NCBI GenBank assembly: GCA_002483395.1
Contig: DLHV01000146.1
Span: 1,868 to 8,492, forward strand
Length of the DNA: 6,625 bases
DNA from: Chloracidobacterium sp. UBA7659
GTDB taxonomy: Bacteria > Acidobacteriota > Blastocatellia > Pyrinomonadales > Pyrinomonadaceae
Direction: 5' to 3'
The position numbers and the translations under genes were made by a program. Below the pieces are notes generated by a model, which saw nothing but the letters and a program-made list of their open reading frames with translations, had not been told where the DNA came from and ran no database searches. This document shows positions 1 to 5,933 of the stretch, one piece after another; within the stretch, counting starts at the first letter, position 1, and each line of letters opens with the position of its first letter.

Positions 1-162
1 TGTCTGAACAGCTATTTGAGTTTGGCCGAACTCGAAATGCCTTGTTTTACTGGAGTGCCGAACGAAAGCACGTATCGCGAAGCGATACTGTTCGTTCTCC
101 GCGACCGGCGGACTAATGATTTTGACACAGGGCACTACCTCGATAAAATTATTGAACGATGA
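1..162 (+). CDS. C-terminal end of an unrecognised protein (5' truncated by window edge)
   Basis: Frame 1 is open from the first base to the TGA at 160-162, giving 53 residues that end in HYLDKIIER. The visible tail is mildly acidic/basic mixed and soluble-looking, with no membrane segment and no motif I recognise, so no function is offered. The reading frame is supported mainly by its stop codon, which overlaps the start codon of the next gene as ATGA (159-162). That arrangement is typical of translationally coupled genes, and no Shine-Dalgarno sequence is visible in front of the downstream ATG. The gene is therefore probably co-transcribed with the glyoxalase II-like gene. Its identity needs the sequence left of the window. 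Confidence 0.6.
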   Translation, partial: CLNSYLSLAELEMPCFTGVPNESTYREAILFVLRDRRTNDFDTGHYLDKIIER

Positions 163-851
163 TAATTGAGCAGTTTGTTCTTACGCCTTTTCAGCAAAAC
201 ACCCGCGTCGTCGCATGCGAAGAGACGGGCAAGGCAATTTGCATCGATCCCGGCGAAGCGTCTACTGAGGTTGCTGATTTTATCAATAGCAGCGGCTTTG
301 AGCTTTCGGCGATCTTTCTGACTCATGGCCATCTCGACCATATCGGCGGCTCACGTTTTATGCACGAGAATTTTCCGAAGGCGGAAATATTGGCCCACAA
401 GGATGAGGAGGATCTATATTACTCACTGCCGCGGCAGCCCTTGATGATGGGCATCCCGCTGTATCAATTGTCCGCTCTCGGCTTTGACTACGAAGACCCG
501 CCACTAATCACCAAAAACGTCGCTCACGGTGAAATTCTCGAGATCGGCAACCTCAAATTTGAGGTACGCCACTGTCCGGGGCACACGCCGGGACATATCA
601 TACTTGTCGAAGAAAACGAACGCGCGGTTTTTACCGGCGACTGCCTTTTTAGCGGTTCGATCGGCCGTACAGATCTTCCGGGCGGCGACTATGAGCAATT
701 GATAGCTTCGATAAATGAAAATATTCTTTCGCTTGGTGACGATTTTACAGCGTACTGCGGCCATGGCCCCGAAACTAATATCGGGCGCGAAAAAGCTGCG
801 AATCCGTTTTTGACCGGCTCGTATCAGATCGGACGCGGCAAGTTCGTTTAA
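159..851 (+). CDS. gloC: GloC/YcbL-type glyoxalase II, MBL-fold hydrolase
   Basis: A 230-residue cytoplasmic metallo-beta-lactamase-fold thioesterase, about the size of E. coli YcbL/GloC (some 215 residues). It is shorter than classical GloB because it lacks the C-terminal helical substrate domain. All expected metal ligands are visible: the THGHLDH motif (His56, His58, Asp60, His61), His142 in CPGHTPGH, Asp161 in FTGD and His202 in CGHGP. The C-terminal HGP...NPFL signature also matches YcbL as I remember it. The family hydrolyses S-lactoylglutathione or related thioesters in methylglyoxal detoxification; in a lineage without glutathione another thiol ester would be the substrate, which is inference. 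There is no signal peptide. The start at 159 overlaps the upstream stop (ATGA) and lacks a clear ribosome-binding site, so translational coupling is likely. A terminator follows at 859-888. Confidence 0.88.
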   Translation: MIIEQFVLTPFQQNTRVVACEETGKAICIDPGEASTEVADFINSSGFELSAIFLTHGHLDHIGGSRFMHENFPKAEILAHKDEEDLYYSLPRQPLMMGIPLYQLSALGFDYEDPPLITKNVAHGEILEIGNLKFEVRHCPGHTPGHIILVEENERAVFTGDCLFSGSIGRTDLPGGDYEQLIASINENILSLGDDFTAYCGHGPETNIGREKAANPFLTGSYQIGRGKFV

Positions 852-858
852 CGACCTG

Positions 859-888
859 CCGCAGCCGGCCCGAAGGCATTGCGTTTTT
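859..888 (+). terminator. Intrinsic terminator after gloC
   Basis: Between the convergent gloC and globin genes, CGCA (860-863) plus GCC (864-866) can pair with GGC (875-877) plus TGCG (880-883). The loop is 8 nt, there is a two-base AT bulge, and five T follow directly (884-888). This is a reasonable Rho-independent terminator for gloC, though the stem is only seven pairs. On the opposite strand there is no U-tract in the right place, so it is probably one-directional. Confidence 0.55.
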
Positions 889-893
889 GACGC

Positions 894-1334
894 TTACGGT
901 TTTTCGACAATATCTTTTTTCAGGCCGCTCACCGCACCGAGAACTTCATTTTTCTCCTTTTCCGGCACCTTGAACTTGTCGAGCGTGGCAACCAAAGCTT
1001 CGACGCTTTCTTTCCAGTCAGCCTCCGTTATACCTAACCCTGTATGCACAGTTTTCATATCCCGCCCGAGATAAAGACAAGGGCCGCCGGTAGCATTACA
1101 AAGAAAATCGACGAGATGCTGCCGAAGCTTCTTTTTCGAATCGACGCTCAGACCGACGACAAAACGGGACAGAAGCTTACCTTTTCCCAAGCGGTCAATG
1201 AAATCGTCAGAAACCGCAGCGATCGCATCATAGCCGCCAAGCCGCTGGTAAAGTGTCTTTTCTTTACCGCCTTGAGCAAATGCCGAAAAGATGCAAACCA
1301 AAACCATCGCGAAGATCAAACACGTTTTTTTCAT
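894..1334 (-). CDS. Exported group I truncated haemoglobin (TrHb1, GlbN-like)
   Basis: A 146-residue protein with a Sec signal peptide: KK at residues 3-4, a hydrophobic core over about 5-18 and an AFA|Q cleavage site after residue 20. No lipobox is present. The remaining 126 residues match a 2-on-2 truncated globin: the N-terminal [11 protein letters not shown] signature (28-38), an E helix with RQHLVDFL (71-78), the GGP turn (83-85), GRDM (90-93) and the F-helix VHTGLGIT, in which His97 is the expected proximal haem ligand. His73 aligns with the E10 His46 that is the sixth ligand in Synechocystis GlbN. By eye, the polar distal residues Tyr B10 and Gln E7 are replaced by Ile46 and Leu70. Cys79 and Cys86 could form a disulfide after export. 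AGGAG at 1344-1348 lies 9 nt before the ATG and fixes the start. The gene converges on gloC and diverges from the exported MBL gene. A role in O2/NO or redox sensing or chemistry in the periplasm is inference. Confidence 0.9.
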   Translation of the reverse strand: MKKTCLIFAMVLVCIFSAFAQGGKEKTLYQRLGGYDAIAAVSDDFIDRLGKGKLLSRFVVGLSVDSKKKLRQHLVDFLCNATGGPCLYLGRDMKTVHTGLGITEADWKESVEALVATLDKFKVPEKEKNEVLGAVSGLKKDIVEKP

Positions 1335-1415
1335 TTTTCTAGGCTCCTATTTCAGATTGAGACTTAATACTTAGCCATTACTTTCGCATCGCAAAAGAAA
1401 ACAGATGCAAAAATT

Positions 1416-1424
1416 TGCTATCAT
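1416..1424 (+). promoter_or_regulatory. Extended -10 promoter for the exported MBL gene
   Basis: TGCTATCAT is an extended -10 (TGn plus a 5/6 match to TATAAT). It would start transcription near 1431 and leave a leader of about 30 nt ahead of the ATG at 1463. The sequence at the -35 distance is A-rich and does not match TTGACA, which extended -10 promoters can tolerate. The box sits inside the module repeated at 5415-5444. Confidence 0.4.
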
Positions 1425-1450
1425 TTCAGTGATTTTCACAATTTAATGCG
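1419..1450 (+). repeat. Copy A of a promoter/leader-like module (see 5415-5444)
   Basis: TATCAT, six unrelated bases, GATTTTCA, CA, then ATTTAATGCG. Copy B at 5415-5444 has TATCAT, six bases, GATTTTCA and ATTTAATGCG, so 24 bases match at the same spacing except for one 2-base gap. The similarity continues more loosely into the ribosome-binding region of the MBL gene (GGAAGG-TGT-AAAA against AAAAGCGTGTCAAAA). Confidence 0.65.
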
Positions 1451-1462
1451 GAAGGTGTAAAA

Positions 1463-2365
1463 ATGCAACGAATTTGCGCGGTTCTTGTCTCTTCGAGTTT
1501 TCTATTATCCTCGGTTCTCGCCCACGGCGACGATAGTCATTTTCCAAACCGACAGGACGTTACCGTCAAAACGACTAAGGTAAACGGCAATGTCTATATG
1601 CTGCAGGGACGCGGCGGAAATGTCGGGGCACTTGTCGGCATGGAAGGAATTCTGATCGTGGATGATGATTTTAAGGAAGTCAGCGTGAAGTTAAGTGCGG
1701 CATTAAAAGAGCTTGGCTCGGCTAGCCCTCGTTATATTTTCAATACGCATTGGCACGGCGACCACACCCAAGGAAATGAGTTTTTCGGCAAAAACTCGAC
1801 GATTGTCGCCCATGTGAATGTGCGCAAGCGGCTGCTCGACCCGCCGGTTATCTTTGGCCGAAAGACAGAGCCTTACGCATCATTTGCTCTGCCGATAATT
1901 ACGTACACCGAGAGCATGTCGATCCACATCAACGGCGAAGAGGTCAAAGCCGTCCATTTCCCGAATGGCCATACCGACGGCGACACAGTTGTTTTCTTTA
2001 TGAAAGCCAACGTTGTCCATCTCGGCGATGACTTTTTTGTCGGCCGGTTCCCGTTTGTAGATATCGACAGTGGCGGCAGTGTTCAGGGTTTGATAAATAA
2101 CGTCGCGGAGCTGATCGGGCAAATCTCAGCCGATGCCAAGCTGATACCGGGACACGGCTCCGTTTCGACGTATCAAGATCTGAAAAATTATCACCAGATG
2201 TTGTTGGAAACCTCGAAGATCGTGCAAGACGCGATGAAGGCCGGTAAATCGCTCGACGAGATCAAAAAAGCGGGACTGCCGGAGAAATTCAAGGAAGCGG
2301 GTTCGGGATTTATCAAAACTGAATCCTGGATCGAGACGATCCATAGGAGTTATTCGACAAAATAG
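1463..2365 (+). CDS. Exported metallo-beta-lactamase-fold hydrolase
   Basis: A 300-residue protein. Residues 1-20 look like a Sec signal peptide (Arg3, hydrophobic core, cleavage SVLA|HG). The mature part has the MBL fold with a complete dinuclear metal site: HWHGDH (His96, His98, Asp100, His101), His170 in PNGHTDGD, Asp189 in LGDD and His231 in PGHG. It resembles the periplasmic SoxH/quinoprotein-relay-type and generic MBL-fold hydrolases common in soil bacteria. The substrate cannot be read from the sequence, and a genuine beta-lactamase activity is possible but not indicated. A C-terminal helical tail (about 240-300) follows the fold. The start is fixed by AAGGTG 5 nt upstream and by the signal peptide. 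It is divergent from the exported globin and ends 8 bases before the convergent membrane-protein gene, leaving no room for a separate terminator. This is the second MBL enzyme within 2.4 kb, but it is not a recent duplicate of GloC. Confidence 0.88.
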   Translation: MQRICAVLVSSSFLLSSVLAHGDDSHFPNRQDVTVKTTKVNGNVYMLQGRGGNVGALVGMEGILIVDDDFKEVSVKLSAALKELGSASPRYIFNTHWHGDHTQGNEFFGKNSTIVAHVNVRKRLLDPPVIFGRKTEPYASFALPIITYTESMSIHINGEEVKAVHFPNGHTDGDTVVFFMKANVVHLGDDFFVGRFPFVDIDSGGSVQGLINNVAELIGQISADAKLIPGHGSVSTYQDLKNYHQMLLETSKIVQDAMKAGKSLDEIKKAGLPEKFKEAGSGFIKTESWIETIHRSYSTK

Positions 2366-2373
2366 AAACTTTT

Positions 2374-4176
2374 TTAGAGAGGTGGTTTGGGCTCGAGCTT
2401 GTAGACCTTAAATAAGCTGAATGTCTGCCCGGAATCCCGTGAATACCAACGGTCGAGGTTGGTGAAATTCGGCTCGGCATCCGCCGGTACTATGATGTAA
2501 TCAAGGGACGGGTTCCCTGCGGCTTGCTTATCAAATATCCGTGTAAAGCCAGCGTATTTTGAAACTTCCGTTTGTATTTCCTGCGGCGAAATGGCATTGG
2601 AGTTTGTGCCAAGCAAGGGGAGTGCCCGCTCGGAGCCGAACATAGCGGCGGTTACTTCAAATGAATGTGCCTTGAAAGCCTCGGAAAGATCTTTTTCGCT
2701 GATACCTGAATAGTATAAATAAACGTAAAACAGCCGCTTGTTCTCAATCGCGTCAACGCCTCCAGCCGATGATGTATGCGCATTCCAGAGCGATCGGACT
2801 GGAGCGATAGATGGTATAAAGTCCGCGGTTACGAAGTTGGTTGCCAGCACGACGGTCTCTCCCGGCGAGGTACCGGAAACAGGCGAGAGGTATCTTACGG
2901 CCGGAACAGAAGCATCTCGTATTTCGGCAACAACGGTATTTCGCAATGTTGAGCCATATGCCTCAAAAAATCCCCATCCGACCGCCGCGATCCCAAGATA
3001 AAGGAGACCTCGCCGGAAAGCCGTCGTTCCATTCGCCGGCTCGCCTTTCGCGAGCAATATAGACAGCAGGAGTATTGCAGCGATCAAAACAAGATAATTC
3101 GCGATAAATAACTCGTAATGAACTGGTTGAAGCGAACGGCCGGTAACGATCTGCTGATTGAACAGGATCACCGGAGCCAGCGCGCAAGAAAGGAGCAGCG
3201 GAATGCGCCTGTCCGTCAAAGACGCCGCACCACGCCAAACCGCTATTATTATCGCCGCCGCGACGATGGTGCCAATGATCATCGACGGTGAATCGAACCT
3301 TGGCATTCGCGTGTGGGTCAGCAATTGAATGCTGTCCAGATTCCGCGAGCGGAGCGAAAGGAGGTAGAAATATGGGATCAAAGCCGTTACGCCGATGGCT
3401 CCGACAATAACCGAAAACGTGGCGATTTTCTTCCATTCAGCCTTGTTTGAAACGAACACAAATATCGCAAAACACACTAACCACGCAGCAGCGGCCGTCC
3501 AAAGATAAAAGTAAGAATAAACGAGCACGGCGAAAACACATCCACTCGCCACCGAATAGCCGATCAGTCGACGCTGGGAATCCGATCGGGTCGCTCGTCG
3601 GACAAACACGCAGAAAACAAAAAAGACCGGAAATGTGAAACCCGGCTGGTATCGTCTTAAATAAGGAAAAAAATCGGCCAGTAAGCGCCCTTCGAGCAAA
3701 TATCGCAGTTCACCCTGAAATGCCGCCGCCGTCCCAAAACAAAGAACCACAATGGCTCCGACGGCCGCCAGCAGATTGTCCTCAGTAACTTCCCATATCA
3801 GCCAGAACAAGGCCAAAGCCGAAAAAACGGCCGTGAATCCAATCAAAAGAATAAAGGCGGTGGAAGCCGAAAGGCCCAAGAGACTTGCCGGCAAGGCGAT
3901 CGCATATGCGGGTATGAATTGGATCGAATAAAGTGTCTCCGGCTGTGGCGTCTCGGGTGAATCTCGTAGACCGAGAAACGGATCGTTCTTTCGCGGTTCA
4001 CCATTGATCAGAGCATTTACGTAAGCCGAGTAAGCAACCTCGTCATAGTTCGAAACAAAATACGACCTGTTCCATTCCGGGCCTTGTGTGGCCCAAAAGC
4101 TGATCTGCGGATAAAGCGCAAGAACCAAAACTGGCAACACGGATATGAATGCGTATTTCCAAATGCCTTCGCTCAT
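2374..4176 (-). CDS. Polytopic membrane protein, possibly GT-C-like glycosyltransferase
   Basis: A 600-residue integral membrane protein. About a dozen hydrophobic segments are visible, at roughly 8-28, 84-104, 106-128, 134-152, 178-193, 204-222, 224-242, 252-274, 298-316, 325-343, 355-376 and 388-406. A soluble domain of about 190 residues follows at the C-terminus (410-600). The first loop carries the acidic pair Asp45-Glu46 in SNYDEVAY followed by an NDPF stretch. A D/E pair in the first extracytoplasmic loop of a multipass protein is what one expects of GT-C enzymes, which transfer sugars from polyprenyl-phosphate donors. A Gln-Pro-x-His-Tyr cluster (350-354) in a later loop may also be functional. 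No named family is recognised and the glycosyltransferase idea is inference; a transporter or unrelated membrane protein is possible. No good ribosome-binding site precedes the ATG. It lies 108 bases downstream of fbaB on the same strand, behind a probable terminator, so it may have low read-through expression or its own weak promoter. Confidence 0.75.
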   Translation of the reverse strand: MSEGIWKYAFISVLPVLVLALYPQISFWATQGPEWNRSYFVSNYDEVAYSAYVNALINGEPRKNDPFLGLRDSPETPQPETLYSIQFIPAYAIALPASLLGLSASTAFILLIGFTAVFSALALFWLIWEVTEDNLLAAVGAIVVLCFGTAAAFQGELRYLLEGRLLADFFPYLRRYQPGFTFPVFFVFCVFVRRATRSDSQRRLIGYSVASGCVFAVLVYSYFYLWTAAAAWLVCFAIFVFVSNKAEWKKIATFSVIVGAIGVTALIPYFYLLSLRSRNLDSIQLLTHTRMPRFDSPSMIIGTIVAAAIIIAVWRGAASLTDRRIPLLLSCALAPVILFNQQIVTGRSLQPVHYELFIANYLVLIAAILLLSILLAKGEPANGTTAFRRGLLYLGIAAVGWGFFEAYGSTLRNTVVAEIRDASVPAVRYLSPVSGTSPGETVVLATNFVTADFIPSIAPVRSLWNAHTSSAGGVDAIENKRLFYVYLYYSGISEKDLSEAFKAHSFEVTAAMFGSERALPLLGTNSNAISPQEIQTEVSKYAGFTRIFDKQAAGNPSLDYIIVPADAEPNFTNLDRWYSRDSGQTFSLFKVYKLEPKPPL

Positions 4177-4221
4177 AATTGTGGAATCAAGGTGTCGAAC
4201 TATCGGTGCGGTGTTGAAACA

Positions 4222-4252
4222 GAAAAGGCCGGGGCACGAACATCGCCCGACC
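4222..4252 (-). terminator. Intrinsic terminator after fbaB
   Basis: Read on the minus strand, GGTCGGGC (4252-4245) pairs with GCCCCGGCC (4235-4227). The stem is GC-rich with one G-U pair and one mismatch/bulge near the loop, and it is followed by TTTTCTGTTT. It lies 32 bases beyond the fbaB stop and before the membrane-protein gene, so it should end most fbaB transcripts. Confidence 0.72.
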
Positions 4253-4284
4253 TAATCTTAATCAATAACGAAAAACCTGACAAT

Positions 4285-5361
4285 CTATGCGACCGTTATA
4301 TCCTTTGTCAGATAAACGTCCTGAATCGCGTTGAGCAGCTCCACACCCTCCGCCATCGGCCGTTGAAAGGCTTTGCGCCCCGAGATAAGACCGGTTCCGC
4401 CGCCGCGTTTGTTGACGACGGCGGTCCGCACCGCGTCCGCGAGATCGCCTGCTCCCTTAGATTCGCCGCCCGAATTGATCAGTCCGCATCGCCCCATATA
4501 GCAGTTGGCCACTTGGTAGCGAACAAGATCGATCGGGTTGTCACTCGTAAGCTCCGAGTAGATCTTCGGATTCGTCTTGCCGTAGCTGCTCTCCATGTTC
4601 AGAGAGTTATAACCGCCATTCCGTTCGGGCAGTTTTTGTTTGATGATATCAGCCTGAATAGTCACGCCTAAGTGGTTGGCCTGTCCGGTGAGGTCGGCCG
4701 CCGTGTGCATGTCGCCGTCGGATGTTTTGAATTTCGAATTGCGCAGGTAGCACCAAAGTATCGTCGCCATCCCAAGTTCGTGAGCATATGCAAATGCCTC
4801 CGACACCTCGATGATCTGACGTGTCGATTGGTCCGAGCCGAAATATATCGTCGCTCCGACGCCGACCGCACCCATATTTTTTGCCTGTTCGATGGTGCCG
4901 AACATCACCTGGTCGAACTGGTTCGGATACGTCAAAAGTTCATTGTGATTGATCTTTACGATAAACGGGATCTTGTGAGCGTACTTGCGGGCGACGATGC
5001 CGAGCACTCCAAATGTCGATGCAACCGCGTTGCAGCCGCCCTCGACCGCGAGCTTAACGATATTTGCGGGGTCGAAATACTGCGGATTAGGCGCGAAACT
5101 AGCACCAGCCGAATGTTCGATGCCCTGATCGACCGGCAGAATCGAAACATACCCAGTTCCGGCAAGACGACCGTGGTCGATCAGCGTCTGCAGGCTGCGA
5201 AGCACGCCGGGCGTTCGGTCCGAGTCCATCCAAACGCGATCGACAAAATCGCCGCCGGGTAAATGAAGGTCCTGTTTCGGTATTGTTTTAGAAACGTGAC
5301 TTAAAAGAGTTTCGGCTTCGCCGTCTAATAGTTCCTGTATCTTGGTGTAATCAACTGACAT
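4285..5361 (-). CDS. fbaB: Class I fructose-bisphosphate aldolase (FbaB/DhnA type)
   Basis: A 358-residue cytoplasmic Schiff-base aldolase that cleaves fructose 1,6-bisphosphate to DHAP and glyceraldehyde 3-phosphate, and runs in reverse in gluconeogenesis. From start to end it follows E. coli FbaB (about 350 residues): [10 protein letters not shown] (35-43), GRLAGTGY (64-71), [15 protein letters not shown] (75-89), KINHN (136-140), GATIYFGS (169-176), DLTGQANHL (223-231), NPIDLVRYQ (275-283) and C-terminal QDVYL. Lys241 in ADIIKQK is the likely Schiff-base lysine, and INSGG (295-299) with SGRKAF (327-332) would bind phosphate. The frame is open further upstream to an ATG at 5412. The ATG at 5361 is preferred because AGGAG (5369-5373) lies 7 nt in front of it, family similarity begins there, and the upstream ATG would sit on the promoter -10. 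It has its own promoter (5411-5419) and terminator. Confidence 0.95.
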   Translation of the reverse strand: MSVDYTKIQELLDGEAETLLSHVSKTIPKQDLHLPGGDFVDRVWMDSDRTPGVLRSLQTLIDHGRLAGTGYVSILPVDQGIEHSAGASFAPNPQYFDPANIVKLAVEGGCNAVASTFGVLGIVARKYAHKIPFIVKINHNELLTYPNQFDQVMFGTIEQAKNMGAVGVGATIYFGSDQSTRQIIEVSEAFAYAHELGMATILWCYLRNSKFKTSDGDMHTAADLTGQANHLGVTIQADIIKQKLPERNGGYNSLNMESSYGKTNPKIYSELTSDNPIDLVRYQVANCYMGRCGLINSGGESKGAGDLADAVRTAVVNKRGGGTGLISGRKAFQRPMAEGVELLNAIQDVYLTKDITVA

Positions 5362-5410
5362 TGATCTTCTCCTGACAAACAAAATTGAATAAATGCTGTG
5401 GAATCGGGGC

Positions 5411-5419
5411 ATTATATCA
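5411..5419 (-). promoter_or_regulatory. Extended -10 promoter of fbaB
   Basis: On the minus strand the sequence TGATATAAT gives a perfect TATAAT (5416-5411) with the TGn extension (5419-5417). Transcription would begin near 5404, leaving a leader of some 43 nt to the ATG at 5361. A TTGAAA sits only 13 nt upstream of the -10, too close for a normal -35. The local sequence is nearly symmetrical, so the plus strand offers TATCAT at 5415-5420. Confidence 0.65.
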
Positions 5420-5444
5420 TAATTAGGATTTTCAATTTAATGCG
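5415..5444 (+). repeat. Copy B of the promoter/leader-like module
   Basis: TATCAT, six bases, GATTTTCA and ATTTAATGCG, matching the module upstream of the exported MBL gene (1419-1450) with one 2-base gap. Loose similarity runs on to about 5459, where the IS relic begins. In plus orientation no intact gene follows; in minus orientation it overlaps the fbaB promoter. Confidence 0.65.
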
Positions 5445-5453
5445 AAAAGCGTG

Positions 5454-5579
5454 TCAAAACTCTTTAGAAATGTCCTCACTAGTTTGCCCCAATGTTTCGC
5501 CAGGGATCACCCGCTCGTCAATTACCATCAGCGTCTCCCGCTCTTATCCACTCATTCGTAATGTCCCTCTTTTCTCCAT
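5454..5579 (-). pseudogene. N-terminal stub of an ISNCY-like transposase
   Basis: From ATG at 5579 the minus strand reads MEKRGTLRMSG, a TAA stop at 5544-5546, then ERETLMVIDERVIPGETLGQ. After that it runs into the terminal repeat and stops at 5454-5456. The pattern RGTLRMS..ER..L.VI....I.GE.TL.Q matches the usual opening of ISNCY-type transposases (RLTMS..E..RL.VI followed by a helix-turn-helix) as I know them. The TAA could be a single change from AAA (Lys). Everything after about 31 codons, including the HTH end and catalytic DDE domain, is missing. A G-run (5585-5589) precedes the ATG at ribosome-binding distance. The family call rests on a short motif. Confidence 0.5.
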
Positions 5580-5664
5580 CGACGCCCCCAATTGAGGCTT
5601 ATCTTAGGCGTTTTCAAAATAGGACATTTCAAAAGAGTTCAAACTAGGACATTTTCAGGGAGTT
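5458..5664. mobile_element. Internally deleted insertion-sequence relic (MITE-like)
   Basis: The left end AACTCTTTAGAAATGTCCT (5458-5476) is an 18-of-19 inverted match to AGGACATTTCAAAAGAGTT (5621-5639). A second, more diverged copy of the right-end unit lies exactly 25 bases further out (5646-5664, 15 of 19). AGTTTG/CAAACT also occurs next to both ends. The roughly 145-base interior holds a minus-strand fragment resembling the start of an IS transposase. An element of about 210 bases with such ends and only a transposase stub is best read as a deletion derivative. The family is probably ISNCY (IS1202-like), judged only from the stub. No clear target-site duplication is seen. Confidence 0.65.
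5621..5664 (+). repeat. Tandem 25-base terminal repeats of the IS relic
   Basis: Two units start with AGGACATTT, at 5621 and 5646, and both contain GAGTTC near their end (AAAAGAGTTC and CAGGGAGTTC). The 25-base period and the inverted copy at 5458-5476 suggest multiple transposase-binding sites at one end of the parent element. Confidence 0.6.
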
Positions 5665-5818
5665 CTACATCCGCGCTAAACAGCTTGCATCTTTTCCGTA
5701 AATGTTGTAGTCTAATCACTTGATAATTCCGTATCTCATTCACCGACGGTAAACTCGCCTCTATGTTGCGGCGAAATGGATAGTTCGAGAGACGGTTCGT
5801 TTATAACTGTTAGAAGAA

Positions 5819-5838
5819 GCTCAAATAAGTTTTTGAGC
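5819..5838 (+). other. Perfect 7-bp hairpin
   Basis: GCTCAAA (5819-5825) and TTTGAGC (5832-5838) form a stem around a six-base loop. It begins about 12 bases after a TATAAC -10-like box (5802-5807), so it could form the 5' end of a helicase leader transcript. No T-tract follows, so it is not a terminator. Confidence 0.45.
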
Positions 5839-5933
5839 CCTCGAGCGCTGTTCCTTCCTTGCAACCGTTACACTGAAGATCACTCCGCGAACGTAACTTC
5901 TTATTAAATCCTGAAGAACTGCATTTTGCAGGG

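Larger units (their letters stand above)
1335..1462. promoter_or_regulatory. Divergent intergenic region between globin and MBL genes
   Basis: This AT-rich 128-base spacer must contain both 5' ends. Leftward it holds the globin ribosome-binding site (1344-1348); no convincing leftward -10/-35 pair was found. Rightward it holds an extended -10 box (1416-1424) and AAGGTG (1452-1457), a suitable ribosome-binding site 5 nt before the ATG at 1463. GCATC (1386-1390) and GATGC (1404-1408) form a small inverted repeat 13 nt apart, and GCAAAA occurs twice; either might be an operator but both are weak. Confidence 0.6.

Noticed and set aside
1386..1408. GCATC/GATGC inverted repeat in the globin-MBL spacer as an operator
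   Set aside because: The arms are only five bases with a 13-base gap in AT-rich DNA, easily chance; it is mentioned only in the intergenic entry.
159..2365. The two MBL-fold genes as a tandem duplication
   Set aside because: Outside the metal-binding motifs the two proteins show little similarity, one is exported and one is not, and their closest families differ.
2963..3436. 157-codon minus-strand frame inside the membrane protein gene
   Set aside because: It is a frame-shifted shadow of the 600-residue membrane protein, which has proper hydrophobic periodicity throughout.
4084..4671. 195-codon plus-strand frame spanning the membrane gene start, terminator and fbaB end
   Set aside because: It crosses two real gene ends and a terminator on the other strand, has no ribosome-binding site and no family resemblance.
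4672..5262. 196-codon open frame on the plus strand inside fbaB
   Set aside because: It lies entirely antisense to a well-supported aldolase, has no recognisable motif, and long antisense frames are common opposite well-biased codons.
5362..5412. 17-residue upstream extension of fbaB from the ATG at 5412
   Set aside because: The extension overlaps the perfect -10 box and lacks a ribosome-binding site, while the ATG at 5361 has AGGAG at ideal spacing and matches the family N-terminus.
5398..5595. 65-codon plus-strand frame across promoter and IS relic
   Set aside because: It runs through a terminal inverted repeat and antisense to the transposase stub, and its product resembles nothing known.
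5639..5800. Minus-strand stretch open for about 53 codons
   Set aside because: It has no ATG, no ribosome-binding site and no recognisable product; it ends inside the IS terminal repeat, so it is probably chance or flanking debris.
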